This document shows, piece after piece, positions 6,725-14,022 of a stretch of DNA of 15,196 bases (position 1 is its first letter; the number at the start of each line of letters is the position of its first letter). The position numbers and the translations under genes were made by a program. The notes beneath the pieces are model-generated. The model did no database searches. It was given only the letters and a program-made list of their open reading frames with translations, and was not told where the DNA came from. The DNA comes from Roseiarcus sp963755075 (lineage in GTDB: Bacteria > Pseudomonadota > Alphaproteobacteria > Rhizobiales > Beijerinckiaceae): the NCBI GenBank assembly GCA_963755075.1, contig CAVWKL010000159.1, positions 1 to 15,196 of the forward strand, read 5' to 3'.

Positions 6725-7359
6725 GGACCGCCGATCTCATCAACGCGCTCGCGGCCGACCCCGTCGCGCCGCCGATCCATCTGGGAAGGCGAGTGAGCCT
6801 TGCGCTGGCGCTCGGCGCGGCGCTGAGCCTGGCGCTGTTCATGGCCGCCCTCGGACCGCGGCCGGATTTCGCCGAAGCGGCGCGAACCGTCCGATTCGAT
6901 CTCAAATTCGTCGACACGTTGGCGCTGCTGACCCCCTCGGCGCTCTTGTGCTGGCGGCTCCTGCGGCCCGACGCGCGCCCGGGCGCGCTCGCGCTGCTGC
7001 TCATCGCGCCGTTCGCGCTGCTGGCGGGCGCCGTCGTCGCTGAACTGGCGCTCGTGCCGCGGGATCTGTGGGGGACGCGCCTGATCGGACACAACGCGCT
7101 GCATTGCCTGACGTTGATCCCGCTGATGTCGATTCCGCCGCTGACGGCACTAATCGCCGCAATGCGCGCCGGCGCGCCGCAGCATCCGGCTCTCAGCGGC
7201 GCGCTCGCCGGCGCCGCCGCGGCGGGCGTCGCGGCGACGATCTACGCAACCAATTGCACCGACGATTCGCCCCTATTCGTCGCGAGCTGGTATCCGCTCG
7301 CGACGCTCGTCGTCGTCGCCGCGGGCGCGTTCGCCGGGCGGCGGTTTCTGCAATGGTGA
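6721..7359 (+). CDS. nrsF: NrsF-type (DUF1109) membrane anti-sigma factor
   Basis: A 212-residue inner-membrane protein of the DUF1109/NrsF family, expected to hold the co-encoded sigma factor inactive until a signal arrives. A short cytoplasmic N-terminus (MRTADLINALAADP) is followed by six likely helices, at about 25-44, 62-80, 88-111, 126-148, 157-176 and 189-207. Three cysteines are present: C77, C129 (NALHCL) and C179 (ATNCTDDSP). C129 and C179 fall almost exactly where I recall the two metal-responsive cysteines of Caulobacter NrsF (about 131 and 181), so metal sensing appears conserved. Translation is coupled to the sigma gene by the ATGA overlap. The gene is not followed by another on the same strand for about 150 bp. 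Confidence 0.9.
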   Translation: MRTADLINALAADPVAPPIHLGRRVSLALALGAALSLALFMAALGPRPDFAEAARTVRFDLKFVDTLALLTPSALLCWRLLRPDARPGALALLLIAPFALLAGAVVAELALVPRDLWGTRLIGHNALHCLTLIPLMSIPPLTALIAAMRAGAPQHPALSGALAGAAAAGVAATIYATNCTDDSPLFVASWYPLATLVVVAAGAFAGRRFLQW

Positions 7360-7430
7360 GGGCCGCCCTCGACGCCTTATCCTGATGAGCGCCACTCGCG
7401 AACGGCTCTCGCCTCATGCTAGGAAAGCGT

Positions 7431-7449
7431 CGGTCGGCGCGATCGACCG
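7431..7449. promoter_or_regulatory. Small inverted repeat in the leader region of the phosphoketolase gene
   Basis: CGGTCG (7431-7436) and CGACCG (7444-7449) form a perfect 6-bp inverted repeat with a 7-base centre, in the 152-bp gap between nrsF and the phosphoketolase start. It could be an operator half-site pair or chance in GC-rich DNA. The gap otherwise holds no gene and no clear -10/-35 pair. Confidence 0.2.
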
Positions 7450-7511
7450 TCGTTTGCGTGTGACGGGAGGGACCGATCGCGGTCGCGCCCGCAAGAGGAG
7501 GGGGGTTGAAA

Positions 7512-9878
7512 GTGACGACAGGGACTCTCTCGGCCGAACAGCTCGACAAGATCGACGCCTACTGGCGGGCGGCCAACTATCTGTCGGTCGGCCAGATTTA
7601 TCTTCACGACAATCCGTTGCTGCGGCGACCTCTGGCCCTCGCGGATGTGAAGCGCATATTGTTGGGGCACTGGGGAACCACCCCCGGACAGAACTTCGTC
7701 TACGCGCATTTGAACCGGGTGATCAAGGAATATGACCTTGATATGATTTACGTCTGCGGCCCCGGCCACGGCGGCCCGGCGGTCGTGGCCAACACCTACC
7801 TCGAGGGCGTCTACAGCGAGATCTATCCGGAAGTCAGCCGCGACGAAGCCGGGCTGCGAAAGCTCTTCACGCAGTTCTCGTTTCCCGGAGGAATCCCCAG
7901 CCACGCCTCGCCGGAGTGCCCGGGCTCGATCCACGAGGGCGGGGAACTGGGATACTCGCTAAGTCATTCCTTCGGCGCGGCGTTCGACAATCCCGATCTC
8001 ATCGTCGCCTGCGTGGTCGGCGACGGCGAGGCGGAGACGGGTCCGCTGGCCACGGCCTGGCACTCGAACAAGTTTCTCAATCCGGCAACCGACGGCGCGG
8101 TGCTGCCGATCCTGCATCTCAACGGCTACAAGATCGCCAACCCGACCATCTTCGCCCGCATCACCCGCGAGGAATTGGAACAGTTGTTCCTCGGTTACGG
8201 CTGGACCCCGTGCTTCGTCGAGGGTCATGAACCCAGACTGATGCACGAGGCGATGGCCGCGGCGCTCGACACGGCGGTCGAGCAGATCAAGGCGATTCAG
8301 CGGGAGGCCCGCGCCCAGGGCAAATCCGAGCGGCCGCGCTGGCCCATGATCGTGCTGAATTCGCCCAAAGGCTGGACAGGGCCGAAGATCGTCGATGGCG
8401 TGCAGATCGAGGGAACCTTTCGATCGCACCAGGTGCCGCTCTCCGATCCTTTCGCCCACCCCGAGCACCTCAAGCAGCTCGAGGCTTGGCTGCGAAGCTA
8501 CCGGCCGGAGGAACTCTTCGACGAGCAGGGACGCCTCACGCCGGAACTGGCCGAGCTTGCCCCCAGCGGCGAGCGGCGAATGGGCGCGAATCCCCACGCC
8601 AACGGCGGTCTTCTGCTGCGGGATCTGCGGATGCCGAACTTCCGCGACTACGCGGCCGAGGCGCCCACGCCGGGCGTGCGCGGCGTCGGCGACACTCGTG
8701 TGCTCGGCAGGTTCCTCCGCGACGTGACGAAACTGAACGCCGAGCAGCGCAACTTCCGGGTGTTCGGCCCGGACGAGACGATCTCCAACGGCTTGGAAGC
8801 CCTCTTCGAGGTGACGAACCGCCAGTGGGAAGGCGCAACCGACCCGACCGACGTGTTTCTCGCTCCGACGGGGCGCGTGACGGAGATGCTCAGCGAGCAC
8901 CAATGCGAGGGCTGGTTGGAAGGCTACCTGCTCACCGGGCGGCACGGGCTGTTCAATTGCTACGAGGCGTTCATCCACATCATCGACTCGATGTTCAACC
9001 AGCACGCGAAGTGGCTGAAGGTCACCCTAAAGCTGCCGTGGCGGCGCAAGATCGCCTCGCTGAACTACTTGCTCGCCTCGCACGTCTGGCGTCAGGACCA
9101 CAACGGCTTTTCGCATCAGGATCCCGGTTTCATCGACCACGTCGTCAACAAGAAGGCCGAAATCGTTCGGGTCTATCTTCCGCCGGACGCAAACTGCCTA
9201 TTGTCGGTGATGGACCATTGCCTGCGCAGCCGCCATTGCGTCAACGTCGTGATCGCGGGAAAGCATCCGGCCCCGCAGTGGCTAACCATGGACGTCGCGG
9301 TCAAACACTGCGCCGAGGGAGTCGGCATCTGGCCGTGGGCCAGCAGCGACCAGGACGCCGCGCCCGACGTGGTGATGGCCTGCTGCGGCGACGTTCCCAC
9401 GCTCGAGACGCTGGCGGCCGTCTCGATCATGCGCGAGCACCTGCCGGAGCTGAAAATCCGCGTCATCAACGTCGTCGACCTGATGAAGCTTCAGCCGCGA
9501 ACCGAGCACCCGCACGGGCTGACGGACGTGGACTTCGACGGCCTCTTCACCAGGGACAAGCCGGTGATCTTCGCCTTCCACGGCTACCCCTGGCTGATCC
9601 ACCGGCTGACCTACCGGCGCGCCAATCACGATAACATTCATGTCCGCGGCTATAAGGAAGAAGGCACCATCACCACGGCGTTCGACATGACGGTGCTGAA
9701 CGATCTCGATCGCTTCCACTTGGTGATCGACGCCATCGATCGCCTGCCGCAAATCGGCGAAAGGGGCGTCTACCTGAAGCAACGGCTCAAGGGCAAGCTG
9801 ATCGAGCACAAGGAGTATATCGCCGAGCATGGTCAAGACATGCCGGAAATTCGCGACTGGAAGTGGAGCGCCGCTTGA
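7512..9878 (+). CDS. xfp: Xylulose-5-phosphate/fructose-6-phosphate phosphoketolase
   Basis: A 788-residue thiamine-diphosphate enzyme that splits xylulose 5-phosphate (and usually fructose 6-phosphate) with phosphate to give acetyl phosphate plus glyceraldehyde 3-phosphate (or erythrose 4-phosphate). Family signatures are YLSVGQIYL (23-31), GPGHGGPA (83-90), FPGGIPSHASPECPGSIHEG (124-143), the ThDP/Mg motif GDGEAETG (170-177) closing with LNGYK (203-207), and the C-terminal GYKEEGTITTAFDM. Full length for the family (about 790). The GTG at 7512 gives the usual VTTGTLS... beginning, with GAGGAGGG upstream; a TTG at 7506, two codons earlier, is the alternative. No acetate kinase or phosphotransacetylase gene is adjacent, so acetyl phosphate must be used by enzymes encoded elsewhere. 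Such genes are common in methylotrophs and other alphaproteobacteria as a carbon-sparing route to acetyl-CoA. Confidence 0.95.
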   Translation: MTTGTLSAEQLDKIDAYWRAANYLSVGQIYLHDNPLLRRPLALADVKRILLGHWGTTPGQNFVYAHLNRVIKEYDLDMIYVCGPGHGGPAVVANTYLEGVYSEIYPEVSRDEAGLRKLFTQFSFPGGIPSHASPECPGSIHEGGELGYSLSHSFGAAFDNPDLIVACVVGDGEAETGPLATAWHSNKFLNPATDGAVLPILHLNGYKIANPTIFARITREELEQLFLGYGWTPCFVEGHEPRLMHEAMAAALDTAVEQIKAIQREARAQGKSERPRWPMIVLNSPKGWTGPKIVDGVQIEGTFRSHQVPLSDPFAHPEHLKQLEAWLRSYRPEELFDEQGRLTPELAELAPSGERRMGANPHANGGLLLRDLRMPNFRDYAAEAPTPGVRGVGDTRVLGRFLRDVTKLNAEQRNFRVFGPDETISNGLEALFEVTNRQWEGATDPTDVFLAPTGRVTEMLSEHQCEGWLEGYLLTGRHGLFNCYEAFIHIIDSMFNQHAKWLKVTLKLPWRRKIASLNYLLASHVWRQDHNGFSHQDPGFIDHVVNKKAEIVRVYLPPDANCLLSVMDHCLRSRHCVNVVIAGKHPAPQWLTMDVAVKHCAEGVGIWPWASSDQDAAPDVVMACCGDVPTLETLAAVSIMREHLPELKIRVINVVDLMKLQPRTEHPHGLTDVDFDGLFTRDKPVIFAFHGYPWLIHRLTYRRANHDNIHVRGYKEEGTITTAFDMTVLNDLDRFHLVIDAIDRLPQIGERGVYLKQRLKGKLIEHKEYIAEHGQDMPEIRDWKWSAA

Positions 9879-9887
9879 AAGCCCCGG

Positions 9888-9909
9888 CGCCGTCGTCTGG
9901 CTGACGGCG
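9888..9909. terminator. Weak candidate stem-loop between convergent xfp and dsbA-like genes
   Basis: CGCCGTC (9888-9894) pairs perfectly with GACGGCG (9903-9909) across an 8-base loop, starting 10 bp after the phosphoketolase stop and before the convergent DsbA-like gene. No T-run follows on either strand, so intrinsic termination is uncertain. Confidence 0.3.
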
Positions 9910-9956
9910 GCGCGCGATCGGCGAGGCGCGGTCCGAGTTTCCTCCCGAGAAAGGAG

Positions 9957-10616
9957 CTATTTCACCAGCGGCTTGAGGATCGCGTTGAGTTCGTCCAGAC
10001 TCAACTCTCCGTCATAGACTTTGCCGTCGATGACGAAGGTCGGCGTGCCCGTGATCTTGATCGTCGTCTCGGCCGTTTTCACGATCTTCATCATCGCGTC
10101 GGCCTTCGGCTGGTCCTTGAGGCATTCCATCGCCCGGTCATGGCTCATGCCGGTCGGGCGCATGGCGGCGATCAAGGCGTCCACGGGCTTGTCGACGAAC
10201 GCCCATTTGTCCTGTTCGGCGAACAACAGCTCGATCGTCGCCAGCGTCTTGTCATCGCCGACGCAGCGCGCCAGCACGAAGGCGGCGACGTCGAGCGGAT
10301 TGCGCGAGAACTCGCGGAAGATGAAACGCACCTTGCCGGGATCGACGTAGGCGGCCTTGAGGGCCGGCAACACGCTGCGGTCGAACACGGCGCAATGCGG
10401 ACAGGTCAGCGAACCGTACTCGACGACGGGAAGGCCATTGGGGTCGCCGATCGCGATTTCCGGCAGCGGTCCGGGCTGCAGAACCGCCGCCATGTCGACG
10501 GCCCGATCCGGCTTCGGCGCGGTCTGCGCCTGCGCCGCGCCGGAGAACGACAGCGCGAGGGCGAACATCGCCGGCGCAGCGCGGCGAATAAGAGCGAACG
10601 GGGACGAAACGGTCAC
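9957..10616 (-). CDS. Exported DsbA-family thiol oxidoreductase
   Basis: A 219-residue periplasmic thioredoxin-fold protein. The N-terminus is a signal peptide (RRAAPAMFALALSFSGAAQA), with likely cleavage after AQA near residue 30. The active site is C72-PH-C75 in YGSLTCPHCAVF, the DsbA-type CPHC pair, followed by the helical insert and the cis-proline loop TGTPTFVIDG. It fits the DsbA/DsbG-like 'thioredoxin domain' group common in alphaproteobacteria, which oxidise or isomerise disulfides in exported proteins. The GTG at 10616 is preferred because GGGAG lies six bases upstream and it gives a normal signal peptide; the frame extends to an ATG at 10691 that would overlap the upstream gene. It lies 71 bp downstream of the tagaturonate-reductase-like gene on the same strand; a functional link to that gene is not apparent. 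Confidence 0.88.
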   Translation of the reverse strand: MTVSSPFALIRRAAPAMFALALSFSGAAQAQTAPKPDRAVDMAAVLQPGPLPEIAIGDPNGLPVVEYGSLTCPHCAVFDRSVLPALKAAYVDPGKVRFIFREFSRNPLDVAAFVLARCVGDDKTLATIELLFAEQDKWAFVDKPVDALIAAMRPTGMSHDRAMECLKDQPKADAMMKIVKTAETTIKITGTPTFVIDGKVYDGELSLDELNAILKPLVK

Positions 10617-10687
10617 GAAAAACTCCCGAGTTCGGACAGCGCGAACGGGCCGGACTTTGGACTCTTTCGCCGCTTGCGGCAAGAGGA

Positions 10688-11791
10688 TCAATGCGCCAGC
10701 GCCGCCCTGAGCCGCGGCTGCGCGATCGCGACGCCCGCCTGCTCGCCCAGCGCGATCAGACCACCGAAACGACGCTGCTTCTTGGCGGCGTGATTGTTGA
10801 AAATCTCGGCGAGGCTATGGTCGAGAAACGGGTTGCGGAATCGCTGAATGACCGTCAGCCGATAGGCGCGCGCCTCAGCGCCCATTCCAATCGCGTCGAA
10901 GATCGGCAGCGTCTCGCGGTCGTAGAGATCGTTGAGGTCGGCCAGTTCCGCGGCGTCGGCGAGCACGGCGCGCACGGTCTCGGACCGCGCCCCGCCGCGC
11001 GCCGCCCAGCGCTCTGCGAGATAGCTGTGGCCGAGATTGAGGATGAACAGCTTTAGGCGTTCAAAGGGCTTGAGATCGTCGGTGAGGACGACGCTCGCGT
11101 GCCGGCAGGGCATGACGAGCCCGGGGCGCTTTTCGACCGCCCAGAGCGCGTAGGGCTCGGCGACCGCCCCCGCTGGCTCCAGCGGTTCGGAAACGATGCG
11201 GTCGACGAGCGAGTTGATCCATTGGCACTCGTCGGCGACCCAACGCCGGAAATCCTCGCTCAAGGCCCATCCGCCCGCGACCTCGAGGACGAGCGCGCGC
11301 ATTTTGTCGCCGTTGCCTTCGATGAGTTCGCAAGGAAAGAGCGTCGGTGCGGGGCGCCCGGAGGCAAAGCGCGCATGGAGCAGCTTCGTCAGCTTGGCGG
11401 GGAACGACCGAGGAACCGCGCCTTCGAAGCGATCGCCCTCGCTCAGTTCGTAACCGCGGTCGCCGGTGTTCGACACGATCCAGCGCGCCTCGTCGACGAA
11501 CAGCTTTTCGAGCGCGCCCCAGTCACGGTTGGCGTCGACGCCTCGCCCGACGCTGGCGACGTCGATCCACTCGTCGACGACGGCCTCATTCGCCAGTCCG
11601 CGCACGTGGACGCGATAGGGCTGGCCCGTGTTGAAGAAGGCGAGACGACGCGCGCTGTCCGCCGAGGCGGTCGTCTGCACGACGGCAATCCTTCTTGTTC
11701 CGTCGCCCTCGACGAAGCCCTGCGCGACGAACAGATCGAAATGGGCTTGCAGGAAGCGGCTGGTGCCGAATTGCAGGATTGGGAAGGTCAT
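10688..11791 (-). CDS. Tagaturonate reductase / mannonate oxidoreductase family protein, short form
   Basis: A 367-residue NAD(P)-dependent polyol/hexonate dehydrogenase of the long-chain mannitol dehydrogenase superfamily. By eye it lines up with E. coli UxaB (tagaturonate reductase): ILQFGTSRFLQAHFDLF (5-21), RWIVSNTGDRGY (103-114), SFPAKLTKLL (129-138), PCELIEGNGD (153-162), SLVDRIVSEPL (194-204), and the catalytic KLFILNLGH with K247, N252 and H255. RFRNPFLDH also matches. UxaB has about 483 residues; this protein stops roughly 100 residues earlier, so it lacks the C-terminal helical region. The likely reaction is interconversion of D-tagaturonate (or D-fructuronate) with D-altronate (or D-mannonate). 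It begins 4 bp after the zinc dehydrogenase gene, so the two are one operon and possibly consecutive pathway steps. The exact substrate is uncertain. Confidence 0.82.
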   Translation of the reverse strand: MTFPILQFGTSRFLQAHFDLFVAQGFVEGDGTRRIAVVQTTASADSARRLAFFNTGQPYRVHVRGLANEAVVDEWIDVASVGRGVDANRDWGALEKLFVDEARWIVSNTGDRGYELSEGDRFEGAVPRSFPAKLTKLLHARFASGRPAPTLFPCELIEGNGDKMRALVLEVAGGWALSEDFRRWVADECQWINSLVDRIVSEPLEPAGAVAEPYALWAVEKRPGLVMPCRHASVVLTDDLKPFERLKLFILNLGHSYLAERWAARGGARSETVRAVLADAAELADLNDLYDRETLPIFDAIGMGAEARAYRLTVIQRFRNPFLDHSLAEIFNNHAAKKQRRFGGLIALGEQAGVAIAQPRLRAALAH

Positions 11792-11795
11792 TGCT

Positions 11796-12806
11796 TCAGA
11801 TCTCGATCAACGCCTTGACGACGCCGCTGGAGGGTTGCAGCCAGTGGGGGAACGCTTTCGGCGCATCGGCGAGCGCGGCGCGATGAGTGTTCAGCGCCTT
11901 GGTCGGGATCGTTCCGGCGCGCAACTTGGCGAAGACCGCGTCGAAATCCTGTCGCGTCGCATTGCGGCTTCCGAGCAGCGTCGTTTCGCGCTTGTGAAAT
12001 TCCGGATCGGCGAAGGTGATCGCGCCGAGCACAATGCTGACCAGCACGTAGGCGCCGCCGTGCGCGACCAGCAAGAATCCGGAGCTCATCGCCTCGGCCG
12101 AGCCGGTGCAGTCGAAGACGCAGTCGAAGAAATCGCCGCCGGTCAGGGCGTCGAGCGCGGCCCGCGCGCCCTCGCCGGCTTGGACGATATGATCGACGCC
12201 GATCGCCTCGGCGGAAAAGCGCAGGCGATCCTCGCGCCGATCCAACACCGTCACCTCGGCGCCCCGCGATTTGGCGAAGATCGCGCTGGCGACGCCGATC
12301 GGCCCGCCGCCGACGATGAGGACGCGCTGGCCGGCGGCGACTTCGCCGCGCCGCGCGGCGTGGGCCCCGATGGCGAGGAATTCGGCCATTGCCGCCTCGT
12401 CGAAGCCGACGCCCTCGGCGTCGACGAGATTGTCGTCGGGGACGCAGAGCCAGTCCGCCATGCCTCCGTCGCTGTGGACGCCGAACACGTTGAGATTCTG
12501 GCAGCAATTGGGCTTGCCGCGCCGGCAAGCGACGCAGGCGCCGCAGGCGACGTAGGGGAGCACCGCGACGCGCTGGCCGACGCGAAACCGACTCGCCTCG
12601 CCCACCGCCTCGATCTCGCCGGAGAGCTCATGGCCGATGACGCGGGGATAGGCGAAATAGGGTTGCGTGCCCTCGTAGATATGCAAATCTGTGCCGCAGA
12701 CGCCGGCGCGTCGGATGCGCACGAGCGCCGCGCCCGGCCTGACCTCGGGCTTGGCGCGCTCGACGAGCGTGAGCTCGCCGGGGCGCGGGCAAAGCAGCGC
12801 TCTCAT
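11796..12806 (-). CDS. Zinc-dependent medium-chain alcohol dehydrogenase, L-galactonate/L-gulonate 5-dehydrogenase-like
   Basis: A 336-residue zinc alcohol dehydrogenase of the medium-chain (sorbitol/threonine dehydrogenase) branch. The catalytic-zinc site is GVCGTD (C37, D40) with GHE (H59, E60). The structural-zinc loop has C88, C91, C94 and C102 in the standard spacing. The Rossmann motif is VGGGPIG (165-171), and the aspartate in TVLDRR favours NAD. It is tightly linked (4-bp gap) to a UxaB-like enzyme. Known Zn-dehydrogenases paired with such enzymes oxidise L-galactonate to tagaturonate (LgoD type) or L-gulonate to fructuronate, so that role is the best inference. The ATG at 12806 gives the typical MRAL... 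beginning but has no ribosome site of its own; it overlaps the stop of a 19-codon leader ORF with a strong site. Other polyol substrates remain possible. Confidence 0.87.
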   Translation of the reverse strand: MRALLCPRPGELTLVERAKPEVRPGAALVRIRRAGVCGTDLHIYEGTQPYFAYPRVIGHELSGEIEAVGEASRFRVGQRVAVLPYVACGACVACRRGKPNCCQNLNVFGVHSDGGMADWLCVPDDNLVDAEGVGFDEAAMAEFLAIGAHAARRGEVAAGQRVLIVGGGPIGVASAIFAKSRGAEVTVLDRREDRLRFSAEAIGVDHIVQAGEGARAALDALTGGDFFDCVFDCTGSAEAMSSGFLLVAHGGAYVLVSIVLGAITFADPEFHKRETTLLGSRNATRQDFDAVFAKLRAGTIPTKALNTHRAALADAPKAFPHWLQPSSGVVKALIEI

Positions 12807-12862
12807 GGGGCGCCCGCCGCGCTCGGCCGTCGGGCCCGATATTGCCTTGGGGGTGCTGACAT
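12803..12862 (-). CDS. Possible 19-codon leader ORF coupled to the zinc dehydrogenase gene
   Basis: Starting at an ATG at 12862, a 19-codon frame (MSAPPRQYRARRPS...) ends at a TGA that overlaps the dehydrogenase ATG in an ATGA arrangement. It has a near-ideal ribosome site (GGAGG, seven bases upstream), whereas the dehydrogenase start has none. The peptide is basic and proline-rich and resembles no family I know. The arrangement suggests that the leader delivers ribosomes to the dehydrogenase by coupling, and it might also be a regulatory leader. Because the frame is short it may still be coincidental. Confidence 0.45.
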   Translation of the reverse strand: MSAPPRQYRARRPSAAGAP

Positions 12863-12869
12863 GCTAGTT

Positions 12870-12874
12870 CCTCC
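12870..12874 (-). promoter_or_regulatory. Strong ribosome binding site of the leader ORF
   Basis: Minus-strand GGAGG (part of CCGGAGGAAC) lies seven bases before the leader ATG at 12862 and about 63 bases before the dehydrogenase ATG. It is the only good ribosome site upstream of the dehydrogenase operon, so translation probably begins here. Confidence 0.5.
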
Positions 12875-12938
12875 GGCGCGTTTATGCCCCAGTTTCGCCG
12901 CGAAGGAAACCCCAAGCTGAGCGCCACGGAGGAGAATG

Positions 12939-13997
12939 ATGGAATATCGACAATTGGGCAATTCGGGGCTGAAGGTCTCGGTCGTGGCGATGGGCACGAT
13001 GACTTTCGGCGGGCAGGGCGTCTTCGCCAGGGTCGGCAACGTGTCGCTCGCCGAGGCGCGGCGGCTGATCGACCTCGTCGCCGACGCCGGCGTCAATCTC
13101 ATCGACACCGCCGACATCTATTCGGCAGGCGCCGCCGAGTCGCTGATCGGCGAGGCGATGGGCGGCAAGCGCAAGCCGGGCATGCTGATCGCTTCGAAGG
13201 CGCGCTATGCGATGGGCGCGGGGCCGAACGACGCCGGATTGTCGCGCTGGCATTTGATCCGCGCCTGCGAGGAAAGCCTCAAGCGCCTGCGCACCGACGT
13301 GATCGATCTCTATCAGGTCCACGAATGGGACGGGCTGACGCCGCTCGAGGAGACGCTGGAAGCGCTCGACAGCCTCGTTCGCGCCGGCAAGGTGCGCTAT
13401 GTCGGCTGCTCCAATTATTCCGGCTGGCACGTCATGAAGGCGATGGAGGCAGCGCGGCGGGACGGCCGCATTCCCTTCGTCTCGCAGCAGATCCATTACA
13501 CCTTGCAGGCGCGCGAGGCCGAGTACGAGCTGATCCCGATCGCGCTCGACCAAAAACTCGGCGTGCTCGTCTGGAGCCCGCTGGCCGGCGGCCTGCTTTC
13601 CGGCAAGCACCGGCGCGACAAGAGCGCCCCCGAAGGCACGCGGCTGATGGCGGGCTGGAAGGAGCCGCCGATCGCCGACGAAGGCAAGCTGTGGGATATC
13701 GTCGACGAACTCGCGGCGATCGGCGAGGCCCATGGCGTCTCGGCGGCGCGCGTCGCGCTCGCCTGGACGCTCGGCCGTCCCGGCGTCACGTCGGTTATCC
13801 TCGGCGGACGGACCGAATCGCAATTTCAGGACAATCTCGCCTGCGTCGAGGTGAAGCTCGCGGCGGCGGAGCGCGCGCGGCTCGACAAGGTCAGCCAGCC
13901 GACGCTGCTCTATCCCTATTGGCATCAGGCCTGGACGGCGAGCGAGCGGCTTGGGGCGCCCGATCTCGCGCTGCTCGCGCCCTATCTGGCCAAGTGA
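12939..13997 (+). CDS. Aldo/keto reductase
   Basis: A 352-residue NADPH-dependent oxidoreductase with an (alpha/beta)8 barrel. The catalytic tetrad is visible: D56 and Y61 in NLIDTADIYS, K87 in IASKARY, and H128 in YQVHEWD. Cofactor-site features include SNYSGW, WSPLAGGLLSGK and the C-terminal VTSVILGGRTESQFQDNL. Length and motifs match the YajO/general stress 69-like aldo/keto reductases, which reduce sugar or other aldehydes. Two adjacent ATGs exist at 12936 and 12939; the second is better spaced (six bases) from GGAGG at 12928-12932 and gives the usual MEYRQLG beginning. The gene is divergent from the zinc-dehydrogenase operon across about 75 bp of non-coding DNA upstream of the leader ORF, so a shared regulator and a sugar-acid role are plausible but unproven. 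Confidence 0.92.
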   Translation: MEYRQLGNSGLKVSVVAMGTMTFGGQGVFARVGNVSLAEARRLIDLVADAGVNLIDTADIYSAGAAESLIGEAMGGKRKPGMLIASKARYAMGAGPNDAGLSRWHLIRACEESLKRLRTDVIDLYQVHEWDGLTPLEETLEALDSLVRAGKVRYVGCSNYSGWHVMKAMEAARRDGRIPFVSQQIHYTLQAREAEYELIPIALDQKLGVLVWSPLAGGLLSGKHRRDKSAPEGTRLMAGWKEPPIADEGKLWDIVDELAAIGEAHGVSAARVALAWTLGRPGVTSVILGGRTESQFQDNLACVEVKLAAAERARLDKVSQPTLLYPYWHQAWTASERLGAPDLALLAPYLAK

Positions 13998-14022
13998 CTC
14001 GCCGCCGCAACTCATCGCCTCG

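Noticed and set aside
7385..7735. A 116-codon plus-strand frame overlapping the start of the phosphoketolase gene
   Set aside because: It overlaps the phosphoketolase N-terminus, whose family motifs are clear, and its own composition is Arg/Gly-rich without a motif.
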